Below, in pieces: positions 17,110 to 25,829 of a stretch of 64,000 nucleotides of DNA. The translations under genes and the position numbers were made by a program. A model generated the notes under the pieces. The model was not told the DNA's origin. It saw nothing but the letters and a program-made list of their open reading frames with translations, and made no database searches. This DNA is from Bacteroidales bacterium (GTDB lineage: Bacteria; Bacteroidota; Bacteroidia; Bacteroidales; F082), in the NCBI GenBank assembly GCA_017531225.1, contig JAFXLL010000005.1:1-64000 (forward strand). The letters are read 5' to 3'. Numbering within the stretch: the stretch's first letter is position 1; each line of letters begins with the position of its first letter.

Positions 17110-19888
17110 CACAGATGCGTTTGAAGTCGCAGAAATGGCACGGCTTCACTTTGGCGTCCTTAGGCTGCGTGAAGGGCTGGGAATGGTCGAGTAGGTTGGC
17201 CAGAACTTCGCCCAACAGCCGATCCATCGTGCCTACGAAGTCATCGTTCAGGTCGGGATAATCCACCTTGAGATCGAAACAAATCCGCTGGTTCTTCAGG
17301 CCAAACAGGGCCGCCGTCACTTGATTAGGCTTGAGTTCAGGGTGTTCCTTTAGGTATAAATACTTGTAAATCAGCAGCTGCATGGCTTTTTCTGGGATAT
17401 CGATCACGCTCTCGATCTTGCTCGGGACCTTCACTTCGTTGTCCTTCAGGATGCCGGTTTTATAGTCGATGATCCTAACGATGCCATCGTGGCGGTCGAT
17501 GCGGTCGGCTTTTCCGGCAATGGTACACTCTATGCCGTTGACAACCAGCTTGGTATGTAGGCGATGCTCCACAGCTTCAATGTAAAGCTCATGCTTTTGA
17601 ATATCGGCTTCTTCATAGTTGAGGTAGTTGGCAAACATCTTGTCGATGGTCTGCTTGTTGAGGTGGTTGTAACCCACATTCGGCATGCCCTGGTCGAAGG
17701 TCTCAGCGATGATTTTTTGCTTATGTTGTTCTAAGGAAGGCTTAATTTTATTATCAAATAAATCTTTATTTATCAGAATGTTACAATTATCTATATAAAG
17801 TGATTCTAGAACATCATGAACCACGCTTCCAATGACGTTGTTTTGGGTTTCTTCGTCGGCATGACGGTCTTCAATTCTCATGAGGAACTTCAGGAAAAAC
17901 CGCATCGGGCATTGGATGAAGGCCGATAGAGAGGTCGGTGCCAAGGCTTGGCGAATATCATCGGTTTGAGCCTTCTGGAGGATCTTCTCCATGACTTCGT
18001 CCGTCTTTTCAGCCACAAGTAGTTCAGGGGCAAAGGGCTTATCCGTTCGGTTGCCAAAGGTCTCTTCCACAAGCGTGATTTTGGGGTTGCGTTTGGCCAG
18101 CTCGTACTTGAGCTGCAGAAGGAATCGGCTTGGTTCGCCTCCCGACTCGGCGCTGCTGGCATTATAGATGAAATACATGCGGTTGGCGCCTTGCAATTGC
18201 CGGTAAAAGTGATAGGCAAAAACGGCTTGCTTATCTTGATAATCAGGAAGATGACATTCTTTTCGGATGTGATAGGGAATGAAGCTCGAGTTGGATTTGT
18301 CCGTAGGCAGCACGCCCTCGTTGACCCCGACCATGTAAAGCGTGTCGAAGTCGAGGTTACGGGCCTCCAACAGTCCCATGAGCTGCAATCCGCCAGTGGA
18401 GCTGCTGTTGAGCTTGATATTGGTATTGCTTGACACCAGACGGTACAAGATCTCCCATTCCTCCAAGCTGTTGACATCGCGATGATGGCGCTCCAGGATG
18501 TCTTTCAGTCGGTTGACGGCCTTGCCCGTTTCGCTGATCTGATTGAGCAAAAACAGTTTTTCGTTGTCGTTGGATGATCGCTGTATCTTATTGGAAATGA
18601 ACGCTAAAAGCTCGGTCAGCGACGACTCAAGCAGCAGCGTCATGAAGGTCCTTAGATCCTCACTTATGCAGTAGCGCTCATAATCTTCCTTCTTGAAGAT
18701 GAAAATCGATTTCTCGATGATATGGGTTTTGTAAGCATTCAACTCTTTGATTTCCTGTTGGTTGAACACCGTTTTGATCAGCTCGAGGTCCAAGATGTTG
18801 AGGATGGGCCAAAGATACCAGCCCTCATTGTTTACCTTGCGTCCCTTGCGGCGTAGAGTGAAGTAGGCCGACACGAGATGGCTCAACGAGGTCTGGCGCA
18901 AGGGATAGCCCATAGAGACCTTCACAGCTTGGTATCGGGGCTCGTCAGGAATGGCGTTTAAAACAGGAATCATCAGGTTTTCATCCGCCAAAATAACTGC
19001 TATATCTTCTTGATGTTCTACTTGAAGTAAGCTTTGTAAAGCTTTGGATTGTATGGTGTTGCCTACGGTTCCTATCAAATGGATTTCCTTAGCATCGGAG
19101 AGGAGGCTGTTAGAAAAAACAGTGGGTTTCCAAGGGACGTCGTTTTGGATGTAACGCCGTGCGAAAAGTCCGGCTTCGTTGTGCTCGTCGTCAACATAAT
19201 AGCGGTCAAAATCCCATATAACTTCAGCCAAGCCGTTGCGATACAGCTTGTCGATGATGCGTTGTTCGGTGGTGGTGAGGGCGTTGAATCCGGCGAAAAT
19301 CACCTTTCGGTTGCCAATGCGCCTAACCAATTCAGCATCGTCAAGATTGGCTAAGGTTCTGGTAATCATCCCATAATAGCCTTTTCCTTGGGCGGCAAGA
19401 TGCTCCCTCAACCTAACATAATACCCCTGCAGACTCTTGAAAAACTCGAGGTATTGCTGCTCTTTCTGTGTGATAGCCTCATCGAGGTGCCATACGCCGA
19501 TCTTCTTTTCCTCATAGACGTAGGAGAATAGGTGGTCGGCATCCACGTTGTACTGGTCGATCTCATCAAAGTCCTTGGCCATTTGCAACGCCATGCTTCC
19601 AAACAGGCTCAGGTTGCTGTTGGCATGGTATAGCTCCGCATTGATGCTGATGAGTTCAAACAGCATGTCGATGTTGTCAACAAGCTGAATACCACTCCAT
19701 TGCGTCATGGCTTCCTCAATGGATAGCATTTGTGGAAGCCAGATATCCTCGTCATAGATATGCTTGAACCTTGAACGGAGGTAGAAGGCGGCGCGTTTGT
19801 TGGGGAAAACGACCGTAAGTTCCTCGTTCTTAAGGTTATAATTGGCTTTAATATGTTCGGCGAGGCCGTTGATGAATTGGCTATTCAT
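17069..19888 (-). CDS. AddB-like helicase remnant / PD-(D/E)XK nuclease
   Basis: 939 aa from ATG 19888; the open frame upstream to 20131 is a shadow of murU. The N-terminal two thirds resemble an inactivated superfamily I helicase (FPNKRAAFYLRSRF, no intact Walker A Lys). The C-terminus is a RecB-type nuclease with AGKADRIDRHDG...IIDYKTG. Cysteines in LSAFIQCPMRFF and in CHFCDFKRIC match the four-Cys Fe-S arrangement of AddB. It probably works with an AddA helicase in end resection, which is not in this window. It is the third gene of the amgK-rapZ/murU operon, starting 13 bp after murU. Heptad repeats lie across its start region. Confidence 0.85.
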   Translation of the reverse strand: MNSQFINGLAEHIKANYNLKNEELTVVFPNKRAAFYLRSRFKHIYDEDIWLPQMLSIEEAMTQWSGIQLVDNIDMLFELISINAELYHANSNLSLFGSMALQMAKDFDEIDQYNVDADHLFSYVYEEKKIGVWHLDEAITQKEQQYLEFFKSLQGYYVRLREHLAAQGKGYYGMITRTLANLDDAELVRRIGNRKVIFAGFNALTTTEQRIIDKLYRNGLAEVIWDFDRYYVDDEHNEAGLFARRYIQNDVPWKPTVFSNSLLSDAKEIHLIGTVGNTIQSKALQSLLQVEHQEDIAVILADENLMIPVLNAIPDEPRYQAVKVSMGYPLRQTSLSHLVSAYFTLRRKGRKVNNEGWYLWPILNILDLELIKTVFNQQEIKELNAYKTHIIEKSIFIFKKEDYERYCISEDLRTFMTLLLESSLTELLAFISNKIQRSSNDNEKLFLLNQISETGKAVNRLKDILERHHRDVNSLEEWEILYRLVSSNTNIKLNSSSTGGLQLMGLLEARNLDFDTLYMVGVNEGVLPTDKSNSSFIPYHIRKECHLPDYQDKQAVFAYHFYRQLQGANRMYFIYNASSAESGGEPSRFLLQLKYELAKRNPKITLVEETFGNRTDKPFAPELLVAEKTDEVMEKILQKAQTDDIRQALAPTSLSAFIQCPMRFFLKFLMRIEDRHADEETQNNVIGSVVHDVLESLYIDNCNILINKDLFDNKIKPSLEQHKQKIIAETFDQGMPNVGYNHLNKQTIDKMFANYLNYEEADIQKHELYIEAVEHRLHTKLVVNGIECTIAGKADRIDRHDGIVRIIDYKTGILKDNEVKVPSKIESVIDIPEKAMQLLIYKYLYLKEHPELKPNQVTAALFGLKNQRICFDLKVDYPDLNDDFVGTMDRLLGEVLANLLDHSQPFTQPKDAKVKPCHFCDFKRICANTATGAQLANDR

Positions 19889-19891
19889 GGG

Positions 19892-19919
19892 AGGTGAGGG
19901 GTTAGAGGTGAGAGGTGAA
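19892..19919 (+). repeat. Degenerate 7-bp repeat, GC-rich type, across the murU stop
   Basis: Four heptads (AGGTGAG GGGTTAG AGGTGAG AGGTGAA) overlap the 3' end of murU, so its last residues (FTSHL) are written by the repeat. Confidence 0.65.
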
Positions 19920-20630
19920 GAAGGAATGGATTCTCCCGAAGTCTTCGATCTTGCCGATGTCGAACCAGAATTTGGGCTGGATCTCCTTGGAGCGGATGCG
20001 ATGCTGTTGGGCCAACTCCAAGTATAGATCGATGATGCTATAGCGCTGTAAAGGATAGGCTTCGAAGAGGGCAGGCTTAAAGATATGCATCCCGTTGAAA
20101 GCCAGTTCTTTGTATTCGCTTTGAATCCCATTCACCCATTTGTATTGCTCGTCCTTAAGGTTTCTCCAACCTATCAGCAGGTCCTCCTCATTGAAAAGGA
20201 GTTTCCGGGTGGTGCTGCGGTCTTGGGTTAGCAGCCAGGCGTCGTCATCGGAACGGATAAAGCCGTCGTAATACGAACGTAGATCGACGTCGCTGAGGAT
20301 GTCTACATTGTGAACCAAAACCGCCTGAGTATCATGAAAATAGGGTAGAGCCTGCACGATGCCGCCGCCGGTGTCCATCAAACAGCCACGTTCGTCAGAG
20401 ATATAGATGTTGGCATCGTAATGATGCTTTTCAACAAATTCAATAATCTGATTTCCAAAGTGATGGATATTGACGATGATGGTGTCAAAGCCGTGATCCA
20501 ACAGGTTTTCGATGTTGCGTTCCAGCAGCGTTTTTCCGGCCACCTCAACGAGGGCTTTGGGCTTGTCTTTGGTCAGTTCCTTGAGCCGTGTTCCCAGTCC
20601 AGCGGCAAGGATCATGGCGGTTCTATTCAT
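19902..20630 (-). CDS. murU: MurU-like sugar-1-phosphate nucleotidyltransferase
   Basis: 242 aa. The nucleotidyltransferase signature AAGLGTRLKELTKDKPKALVEV is at residues 8-29, with GGGIVQALP and VHNVDILSDVD further on. Its gene overlaps by 8 bp the fused AmgK-RapZ kinase gene, the arrangement of the AmgK-MurU route. There AmgK phosphorylates MurNAc or GlcNAc at C1 and MurU makes the UDP-sugar, bypassing de novo synthesis and fosfomycin-sensitive MurA. Family is confident; the MurNAc specificity is inferred from the neighbour. A mannose-1-P or glucose-1-P substrate is the alternative. Confidence 0.82.
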   Translation of the reverse strand: MNRTAMILAAGLGTRLKELTKDKPKALVEVAGKTLLERNIENLLDHGFDTIIVNIHHFGNQIIEFVEKHHYDANIYISDERGCLMDTGGGIVQALPYFHDTQAVLVHNVDILSDVDLRSYYDGFIRSDDDAWLLTQDRSTTRKLLFNEEDLLIGWRNLKDEQYKWVNGIQSEYKELAFNGMHIFKPALFEAYPLQRYSIIDLYLELAQQHRIRSKEIQPKFWFDIGKIEDFGRIHSFFTSHL

Positions 20631-22074
20631 GGATGTGCTGTTCTATGTGGTTGATTTTCACTTGTACTGAAGGATAATTGGCCTTGATCCAGTCGGCGAT
20701 GCTTTGGGCGAAAAATACCGATCGATGCTGACCGCCGGTGCAGCCAAACGAGACCATCAGGTTGTTGAAATGCCGCTCCAGATAATTGTCGATGCTTTGT
20801 CCGACGATGCCTTTCACATGGTCCAAAAACACATGGGTCTGAGGCTTCTCGATCAGATACTCAGCCACTTCCCAGTCGCGTCCCGTCTTGGTCTTGAACT
20901 GCGGCTCTCGTCCAGGATTGGGTAATGCCCGGCAGTCGAATACAAAGCCGCCGCCGTTGCCACTGAAATCGTCGGGATAGCCCTTCTTGAAGGAGAAGCT
21001 GTTGACGGTAACGGTGAGGTGAGAGGTGGAAGGTGAGAGGTGTGAGGTGAGATGTGAAAGGAGAGAGGTGAGAGATGAGAGTTGGGAGATGATGTTTTGG
21101 AGTTCGGGGTAATCTTTTAATGGATATTTTTCGTTCCAGACCTTAAGTTCATTCAAGGCGTAGGGGATGCTCTCTATGAAGTGGGCTTTCTTCTGGATCA
21201 ATCCACGGAAACCGTAGGCGCCAAGCACCTGTAGCAGCCGCAGATACACAAAATAGGGGTAATACTGGTCGAAATCGATGGCCCTCGGATCAAGATAAGC
21301 CGATAGCGCTTTCTTGTAATGCATCAGCAACTCGTCGCGAAGAGATTGTGGCATCTGGGCTTTCACCTGATAGAGCAACGAAACCACGTCATATTGCAGT
21401 GGGCCTCTTCTTCCGCCTTGATAATCGATGAAATAGGGCGTTCCATGGTCAATCATGATGTTCCTCGACTGGAAGTCGCGATACATGAAGAAATCGTTTT
21501 TGGCTTGACCGATGAAGTCGGCGAATCGGTTGAATTCCGCCTTAAGTCGGGTCTCGTTGAAGACAATATCGGCGTGCGGCTTCACGAAGTAATACTTGAA
21601 ATAATCGAGGTCGTCCATGACGGCAGGCTTGTCGAAGCATGGCATAGGGTAGACCTTGCTGTAATCAAGCCCTTGGTGGCCTTCGATTTGGAAACGTGGC
21701 AACTGTTCCAGCACCTGACGCAGCAAAGCCACAGTAAAATCATCGTAAACGCCTGAAGTCAACGTACGTTGAATGTGTTGGAACAAGGTTTCATCACCGT
21801 GATCGGATTGCAGATAACAATTCCTTTCTTCGTTGACAATCAATAATTTGGGAACGTTCAAACCGATTTTTCCGAAGTGTTCGGTCAGATAAAAGAAGGC
21901 TTCGTTTTCCTCAATGTTGGCATTGTAAGCGCCAATCAGGGAGCCTTTTTCGGTGACAATCCTATAATATTTACGTGCGGACCCCGACTCGGCAATCGGC
22001 TTGATGTCGATGGGATTCTCGCCAATGGATCGGGTGAGTTGCGCTAAAACGTTCTGAATATCAAAATCTGGCAT
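20623..22074 (-). CDS. amgK: AmgK-like sugar kinase fused to a RapZ C-terminal domain
   Basis: 483 aa. Residues 1-330 are an aminoglycoside-phosphotransferase-fold kinase like AmgK: SGSARKYYR, LQSDHGDE, the catalytic loop YRDFQSRNIM and FIDYQGGRRGP. Residues about 365-483 match the RapZ C-terminal domain, with GGGFVFDCRALPNPG and SFGCTGGQHRSV, the domain that senses glucosamine-6-P/RNA partners in enterics. The linker (about 328-354) is Ser/Thr/Leu/His-rich and is encoded by a 7-bp repeat array. First gene of a three-gene operon with murU and an addB-like gene; its promoter is at 22100. Peptidoglycan recycling is the likely role. Confidence 0.85.
   Translation of the reverse strand: MPDFDIQNVLAQLTRSIGENPIDIKPIAESGSARKYYRIVTEKGSLIGAYNANIEENEAFFYLTEHFGKIGLNVPKLLIVNEERNCYLQSDHGDETLFQHIQRTLTSGVYDDFTVALLRQVLEQLPRFQIEGHQGLDYSKVYPMPCFDKPAVMDDLDYFKYYFVKPHADIVFNETRLKAEFNRFADFIGQAKNDFFMYRDFQSRNIMIDHGTPYFIDYQGGRRGPLQYDVVSLLYQVKAQMPQSLRDELLMHYKKALSAYLDPRAIDFDQYYPYFVYLRLLQVLGAYGFRGLIQKKAHFIESIPYALNELKVWNEKYPLKDYPELQNIISQLSSLTSLLSHLTSHLSPSTSHLTVTVNSFSFKKGYPDDFSGNGGGFVFDCRALPNPGREPQFKTKTGRDWEVAEYLIEKPQTHVFLDHVKGIVGQSIDNYLERHFNNLMVSFGCTGGQHRSVFFAQSIADWIKANYPSVQVKINHIEQHIHE
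21017..21093 (+). repeat. In-gene 7-bp repeat array in the kinase-RapZ linker
   Basis: Eleven contiguous degenerate heptads (AGGTGAG AGGTGGA AGGTGAG AGGTGTG AGGTGAG ...). Read on the minus strand they encode the LTSHLS-like linker. Total length (77 bp) keeps the reading frame of the flanking domains. Confidence 0.8.
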
Positions 22075-22099
22075 GTGATCAGGTCAATAATTTAGTTCA

Positions 22100-22107
22100 C
22101 AAAGATA
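22100..22107 (-). promoter_or_regulatory. amgK-rapZ operon promoter (-7)
   Basis: TATCTTTG on the minus strand, 25 bp before the start at 22074; divergent from 22154. Confidence 0.6.
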
Positions 22108-22153
22108 CGAAACAATTTTTTTGAAAAATAAGTTGAAATCTGCTTTTTATTAT

Positions 22154-22161
22154 TAAATTTG
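22154..22161 (+). promoter_or_regulatory. DUF349-aroC promoter (-7)
   Basis: TAAATTTG, 59 bp before ATG 22221. Confidence 0.55.
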
Positions 22162-22220
22162 CCTCGCAATTGTGAACTTCATATCGGGACGCAAGTCCTG
22201 AAATACTAAAACGAATTAAA

Positions 22221-24125
22221 ATGGAAAACAAAGAGCTTATGGCCATCGATGCCAATGAGAAAATGAGAATCGTGGAATTGAACCAGTCTTCAATTCTTCC
22301 GGGCAGTATTACTTTGGACAAGAAACCTCAAGAGATGATTCCCCAGGATGAGGAACTTCCTGAGCTTGTTGCCGACGAGGATCTGATGGAAGAGGAAGAG
22401 GCTGAGGAAGTGGAACTTGATATTGAAGGAAAGACCAAGGATGAATTGGCCGCCATGCTCGAGGAGATTGTCCAAGAACCTGATGTAAACAAGATCAAGG
22501 ACAAAGTCACCGCCGTTCGCGTTCGTTTTATGCAACTCAACAAAGAGGACATGGACAAGGAGTACGAGGCCTTCCTCGAAGGCGGTGGCGACAAAGAAGC
22601 CTACCAGCATGAGATGGACGATGCAGAGAAGCGCTTCAACGCTGCTTTCGGCATCTTCAAGGCTAACCGCGCCAAGCAGAACGAACTGCTGGATGCCCAA
22701 AAGCTCGAAAACCTCGCTCAAAAACAAGCCATCCTCGAGGAATTCAAGCAACTGATCGCCTCAGAGGAGACCCTGAAGAAGACTTACGACGACTTCCGCG
22801 TGCTTCAAGATAAATGGAAGACCATCGGCCAGGTGCCCGCTACCGAGAACGCCAACCTTTGGAACACCTACCATTTCCTGGTGGAGAAGTTCTTCGACAA
22901 AGTCAACATCAACCGTGAGTTGCGTGACCTCGATATGAAGAAAAATCTCGATGCCAAGATCGTGCTTTGCGAGAAGGCTGAGGAACTGATGGACGAAAAA
23001 TCCATGGCCAAGGCATTCAAGGAACTCCAGAAGCTCCATGAGGAGTGGAAAGAGATTGGCCCTGTGCCACAAGATAAGAAAGACGAGATCTGGGAGCGCT
23101 TCAAGGCTGCCACCGACAAGATCAACGCCATCCGCCGCGAGCATTATTCAAAGATCCAAGAGGAACAGAATGCCAACCTTGAGACCAAGACCGCTCTGTG
23201 CGAGAAGGCTGAAGAGCTGCTGGCCGAAGAGAATACCACCATCAACGCATGGCAGAAGAAGTCAGAGGAACTCAGCGAACTCTTCAAGGTGTGGAAGACT
23301 GTTGGTCCCGCTCCAAAGAAGCAAAATGAAGACATCTGGGCTCGCTTCAAAGGCACCATGGATACCTTCTTTGCCAAGAAAAAGGAGTTCTTCGCTTCAT
23401 TGAAAGACAAGCAGACCGAGAACCTGGAGCGCAAGATCAACCTGTGCATTGAGGCTGAAGGGCTGCAGGAATCCAATGAATGGAAGAAAGCCACCGAGCG
23501 TTTCAAGAAGATGCAGGAAGAATGGAAGGCCATCGGCCCGGTGCCGAAGCGTCATGCCGACAAGATCTGGAAGCGTTTTAGAGCTGCTTGCGACACATTC
23601 TTCAGCCGTAAGGCCGAGCATTTCGGTGGCCTGAAGGAAGAAGAAACCGCCAACCTCGCCGCTAAACAAGCCATCATTGAGGAAATCAAGAACTTCGAGC
23701 TGAAGCCCAGCCGCGCTGAGAATATGGATGCCATCAAGGCTCTCCAGAAGCGTTGGATCGAAATCGGCCACGTCCCGATGAAATATAAGGACAGCATCAA
23801 CACCGAGTATCGCAATGCCGTTGACGCTTTGTTCGACAGAATGAGAAACAACCAGAACGAGATCACCACCAACGAATACAAGGAGATGGTTGAACTCATG
23901 AAGGACGATCCGGAGGCAGGCGACAAGATGCGCCGCGAGAAGACCAACCTCGCCAACAAGATCCAGAAGCTCCGCGATGAGATCAGCGTGCTCGAAAACA
24001 ACATCGGCTTCTTCTCCAACAGCAAGAACTCCGAGCTGATGAAGGCTGAGTACGAGAAGAAGATCAACAAGGCCAAGAACGACCTGAAGGTGCTTGAGGC
24101 CAAGCTGAAGATCATCAATGATTAA
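22221..24125 (+). CDS. DUF349 repeat protein
   Basis: 634 aa, almost wholly helical and highly charged. An acidic N-terminus (EEEEAEEVELD) precedes at least five DUF349 repeats of about 75 residues, each with W(K/R)xIG(P/Q/H)(V/A)P and a following W/F-phase helix (for example WKEIGPVPQDKKDEIWERF). The C-terminus is a coiled coil. The family is conserved in Bacteroidota and has no established biochemical function. The last 8 bp overlap aroC, so the two are probably co-transcribed and coupled. Confidence 0.9.
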   Translation: MENKELMAIDANEKMRIVELNQSSILPGSITLDKKPQEMIPQDEELPELVADEDLMEEEEAEEVELDIEGKTKDELAAMLEEIVQEPDVNKIKDKVTAVRVRFMQLNKEDMDKEYEAFLEGGGDKEAYQHEMDDAEKRFNAAFGIFKANRAKQNELLDAQKLENLAQKQAILEEFKQLIASEETLKKTYDDFRVLQDKWKTIGQVPATENANLWNTYHFLVEKFFDKVNINRELRDLDMKKNLDAKIVLCEKAEELMDEKSMAKAFKELQKLHEEWKEIGPVPQDKKDEIWERFKAATDKINAIRREHYSKIQEEQNANLETKTALCEKAEELLAEENTTINAWQKKSEELSELFKVWKTVGPAPKKQNEDIWARFKGTMDTFFAKKKEFFASLKDKQTENLERKINLCIEAEGLQESNEWKKATERFKKMQEEWKAIGPVPKRHADKIWKRFRAACDTFFSRKAEHFGGLKEEETANLAAKQAIIEEIKNFELKPSRAENMDAIKALQKRWIEIGHVPMKYKDSINTEYRNAVDALFDRMRNNQNEITTNEYKEMVELMKDDPEAGDKMRREKTNLANKIQKLRDEISVLENNIGFFSNSKNSELMKAEYEKKINKAKNDLKVLEAKLKIIND

Positions 24126-25020
24126 GTTCACTTCCTTTGGCGAATCCCACGGGGTGGCGGTAGGTGGTGTCATTGAAGGCTGCCCAGCTGGCTTGGCAAT
24201 CGACTTCCAGTCCATCCAAGAGGATTTGGCCCGAAGGGCAACAGGCAAAACCTCATCGGAATCCCAACGCAGGGAGCCCGATGAGGTTGAGTTTTTGTCA
24301 GGCCTCCTTGACGGCGTTACCTTGGGCACACCTATAGCTTTCCTGGTGCGTAACACCGACGCCCGACCTGAGGATTACGCTGACTTGAAAGACGTGTTTC
24401 GTCCTTCCCATGCCGACTTTACCTATCAAGCCAAATATGGCATCCGCGACTGGCGGGGCGGAGGCAGGGCTTCGGCTCGCACCATGTTGCCATACGTGGT
24501 GGCTGGCGCCATTGCCAAACAGCTCCTGGCAGCACAAGGCATCAAGGTGAGTGCGGAAGTTCATAGCATTGGCGGCGAGACGAATCCCGCTAAAATAGAG
24601 GCTTTGCTGCAGCAATGCAGGGAAGAGGGTGACTCGGTCGGTGGCATCGTTCGCGGCAGCATCACTGGACTTCCAGCCGGTTTGGGTGAGCCTTTGGATG
24701 ATAAGTTTCAAGCCTGTCTGGCCAAGGCGATGTTTACCATCCCCGCAGTGAAAGGCTTCGAGTACGGTGATGGCTTTGCCATGGCCTCAATGCGCGGCTC
24801 GGAGACTAATGACCAGATGGATGGAACGACGTTCCTTACCAACCACTCTGGTGGCATCCAAGGCGGCATCACCAATGGGGAAGAGGTCTTCTTTAATGTG
24901 GCTTTTAAGCCCATACCCACGCTCGGCCGCGGCAACCGTCACGACGTCTGCACCTTGCCTCGGGCCACCGTCATCGTTGAAGCTATGGCAGCGCTCACTA
25001 TTGTGAGATTCAAGCTATAG
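24118..25020 (+). CDS. aroC: Chorismate synthase, compact form
   Basis: 300 aa. The FMN-dependent last step of the shikimate pathway (EPSP to chorismate). Motifs: SFGESHG near the N-terminus, RPSHADFTYQAKYGIRDWRGGGRASAR, GSETNDQM and SGGIQGGI(T/S)NG. The typical enzyme is about 350-360 aa. Here the segment between FKPIPTL and the RHD motif is only a few residues long, and the region after VHSIGG is also shortened. The normally RHDP-like motif reads RHDVC. All substrate and FMN residues that I can place are kept, so it is probably active. It overlaps DUF349 by 8 bp and the convergent higA by 11 bp. Confidence 0.93.
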   Translation: MIKFTSFGESHGVAVGGVIEGCPAGLAIDFQSIQEDLARRATGKTSSESQRREPDEVEFLSGLLDGVTLGTPIAFLVRNTDARPEDYADLKDVFRPSHADFTYQAKYGIRDWRGGGRASARTMLPYVVAGAIAKQLLAAQGIKVSAEVHSIGGETNPAKIEALLQQCREEGDSVGGIVRGSITGLPAGLGEPLDDKFQACLAKAMFTIPAVKGFEYGDGFAMASMRGSETNDQMDGTTFLTNHSGGIQGGITNGEEVFFNVAFKPIPTLGRGNRHDVCTLPRATVIVEAMAALTIVRFKL

Positions 25021-25372
25021 CCCAACCGAATTTTCGAGATAATTCTTTTACTAAAGTTCGATCGCTTGAAGGAATGGTGATTCTAACGGTCTCCAATTCG
25101 ACGTTCTTCTTTAAAATATTGGCTGAATCCAGATCGTATTGGGTTTGAAGATTAATCCAAATCTGAGCGGGAATTCCTAAAGCTTTTTCCAAAGCAATAG
25201 CCACATTGATAGAAACGGGACGTTTCCCATGGATCGTGTCACAAAGGATGGATGGCTTGATCCCGGTTTCTTCGGATAGCTGTCTTTGAGTCATTTTTCG
25301 CTCTCTTAGCTCATCTCTGATCAATTCTCCAGGATGTGTCGCTAAAAAAGGAATCTGTTCTTTATTTTTCAT
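25010..25372 (-). CDS. higA: HigA-family antitoxin (Xre-type HTH)
   Basis: 120 aa. HTH_XRE/HigA: HPGELIRDELRERKMTQRQLSEETGI at about residues 13-38, then ISVNVAIALEKALG-like second half (PVSINVAIALEKALGIPAQIW). It neutralises the HigB-type toxin encoded just upstream and represses the shared promoter. The toxin-first order and 11-bp overlap are usual for higBA. The 3' end overlaps the aroC 3' end by 11 bp. Confidence 0.9.
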   Translation of the reverse strand: MKNKEQIPFLATHPGELIRDELRERKMTQRQLSEETGIKPSILCDTIHGKRPVSINVAIALEKALGIPAQIWINLQTQYDLDSANILKKNVELETVRITIPSSDRTLVKELSRKFGWAIA

Positions 25373-25682
25373 AATGCTTCGTTATTTTTTCGATTGTTAT
25401 TTTAACCACTATTCCGTTCTCATCTGGAGAACTACTAAACAATAAACGGTATTGGTTGTTAATCCAAACGGCTTCGCTTCCTTTGAGATCTCCTTTCTTT
25501 TTCTCGTAATGGAGAGATTTGAAGAGATAGAGGTCTTCGATACGTCGAGCTGATCTTAAATAATTAATGGTTTTAACATATTGTTTAATAATTTCTTTGC
25601 TTAATTTCCTATAACTGTGATTGTTAGTAACTCCAGAAGAATATAGCTCTTCTAAAAAGGGATCATCGAACTCAATAATCAT
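25362..25682 (-). CDS. higB: HigB/RelE-family toxin
   Basis: 106 aa. A RelE/HigB-type ribosome-dependent mRNA endonuclease: N-terminal helices, then HYEKKKGDLKGSEAVWINNQYRLLFSS and the terminal strand VKITIEKITKHYEK. Basic residues (Lys/Arg) and the terminal His-Tyr are as expected for the active surface. It is slightly longer than typical because of an N-terminal extension (FDDPFLEELYSSGVTNN). First gene of the pair; the -7 element is at 25733. Confidence 0.88.
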   Translation of the reverse strand: MIIEFDDPFLEELYSSGVTNNHSYRKLSKEIIKQYVKTINYLRSARRIEDLYLFKSLHYEKKKGDLKGSEAVWINNQYRLLFSSSPDENGIVVKITIEKITKHYEK

Positions 25683-25732
25683 ACTTTTCCATTAAAAAGG
25701 TGAATAAATGACTAATGGTTCGAATTGTTCTG

Positions 25733-25740
25733 CAAAAATA
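25733..25740 (-). promoter_or_regulatory. higBA promoter (-7)
   Basis: TATTTTTG on the minus strand, 50 bp before the toxin ATG. The gap 25683-25829 otherwise holds only the terminator at 25786. Confidence 0.5.
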
Positions 25741-25785
25741 ATTAGAATTTTGAAATAATTATCAAAATTGATAATTTTTTTGATA

Positions 25786-25817
25786 AAAAAATCACCTCGA
25801 TTGCTCAAGGTGATTTT
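25786..25817 (-). terminator. Terminator of the TonB-dependent receptor gene
   Basis: AATCACCT/AGGTGATT stem with a 10-nt loop and a run of T's on the minus strand, 13 bp past the receptor stop codon. Confidence 0.7.
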
Positions 25818-25829
25818 AATTATCGATTC

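Noticed and set aside
19889-20131. N-terminal extension of the AddB-like protein
   Set aside because: It is antisense-frame coding of murU on the same strand, has repeat-derived sequence and no AddB similarity before ATG 19888.
21017-21093. Heptad array as a CRISPR
   Set aside because: The unit is 7 bp, degenerate and without spacers, and it lies inside a coding frame.
23397-24356. A 319-codon open frame on the minus strand
   Set aside because: It lies opposite the DUF349 gene and the aroC start and is low in sense motifs; the plus-strand proteins are clearly real.
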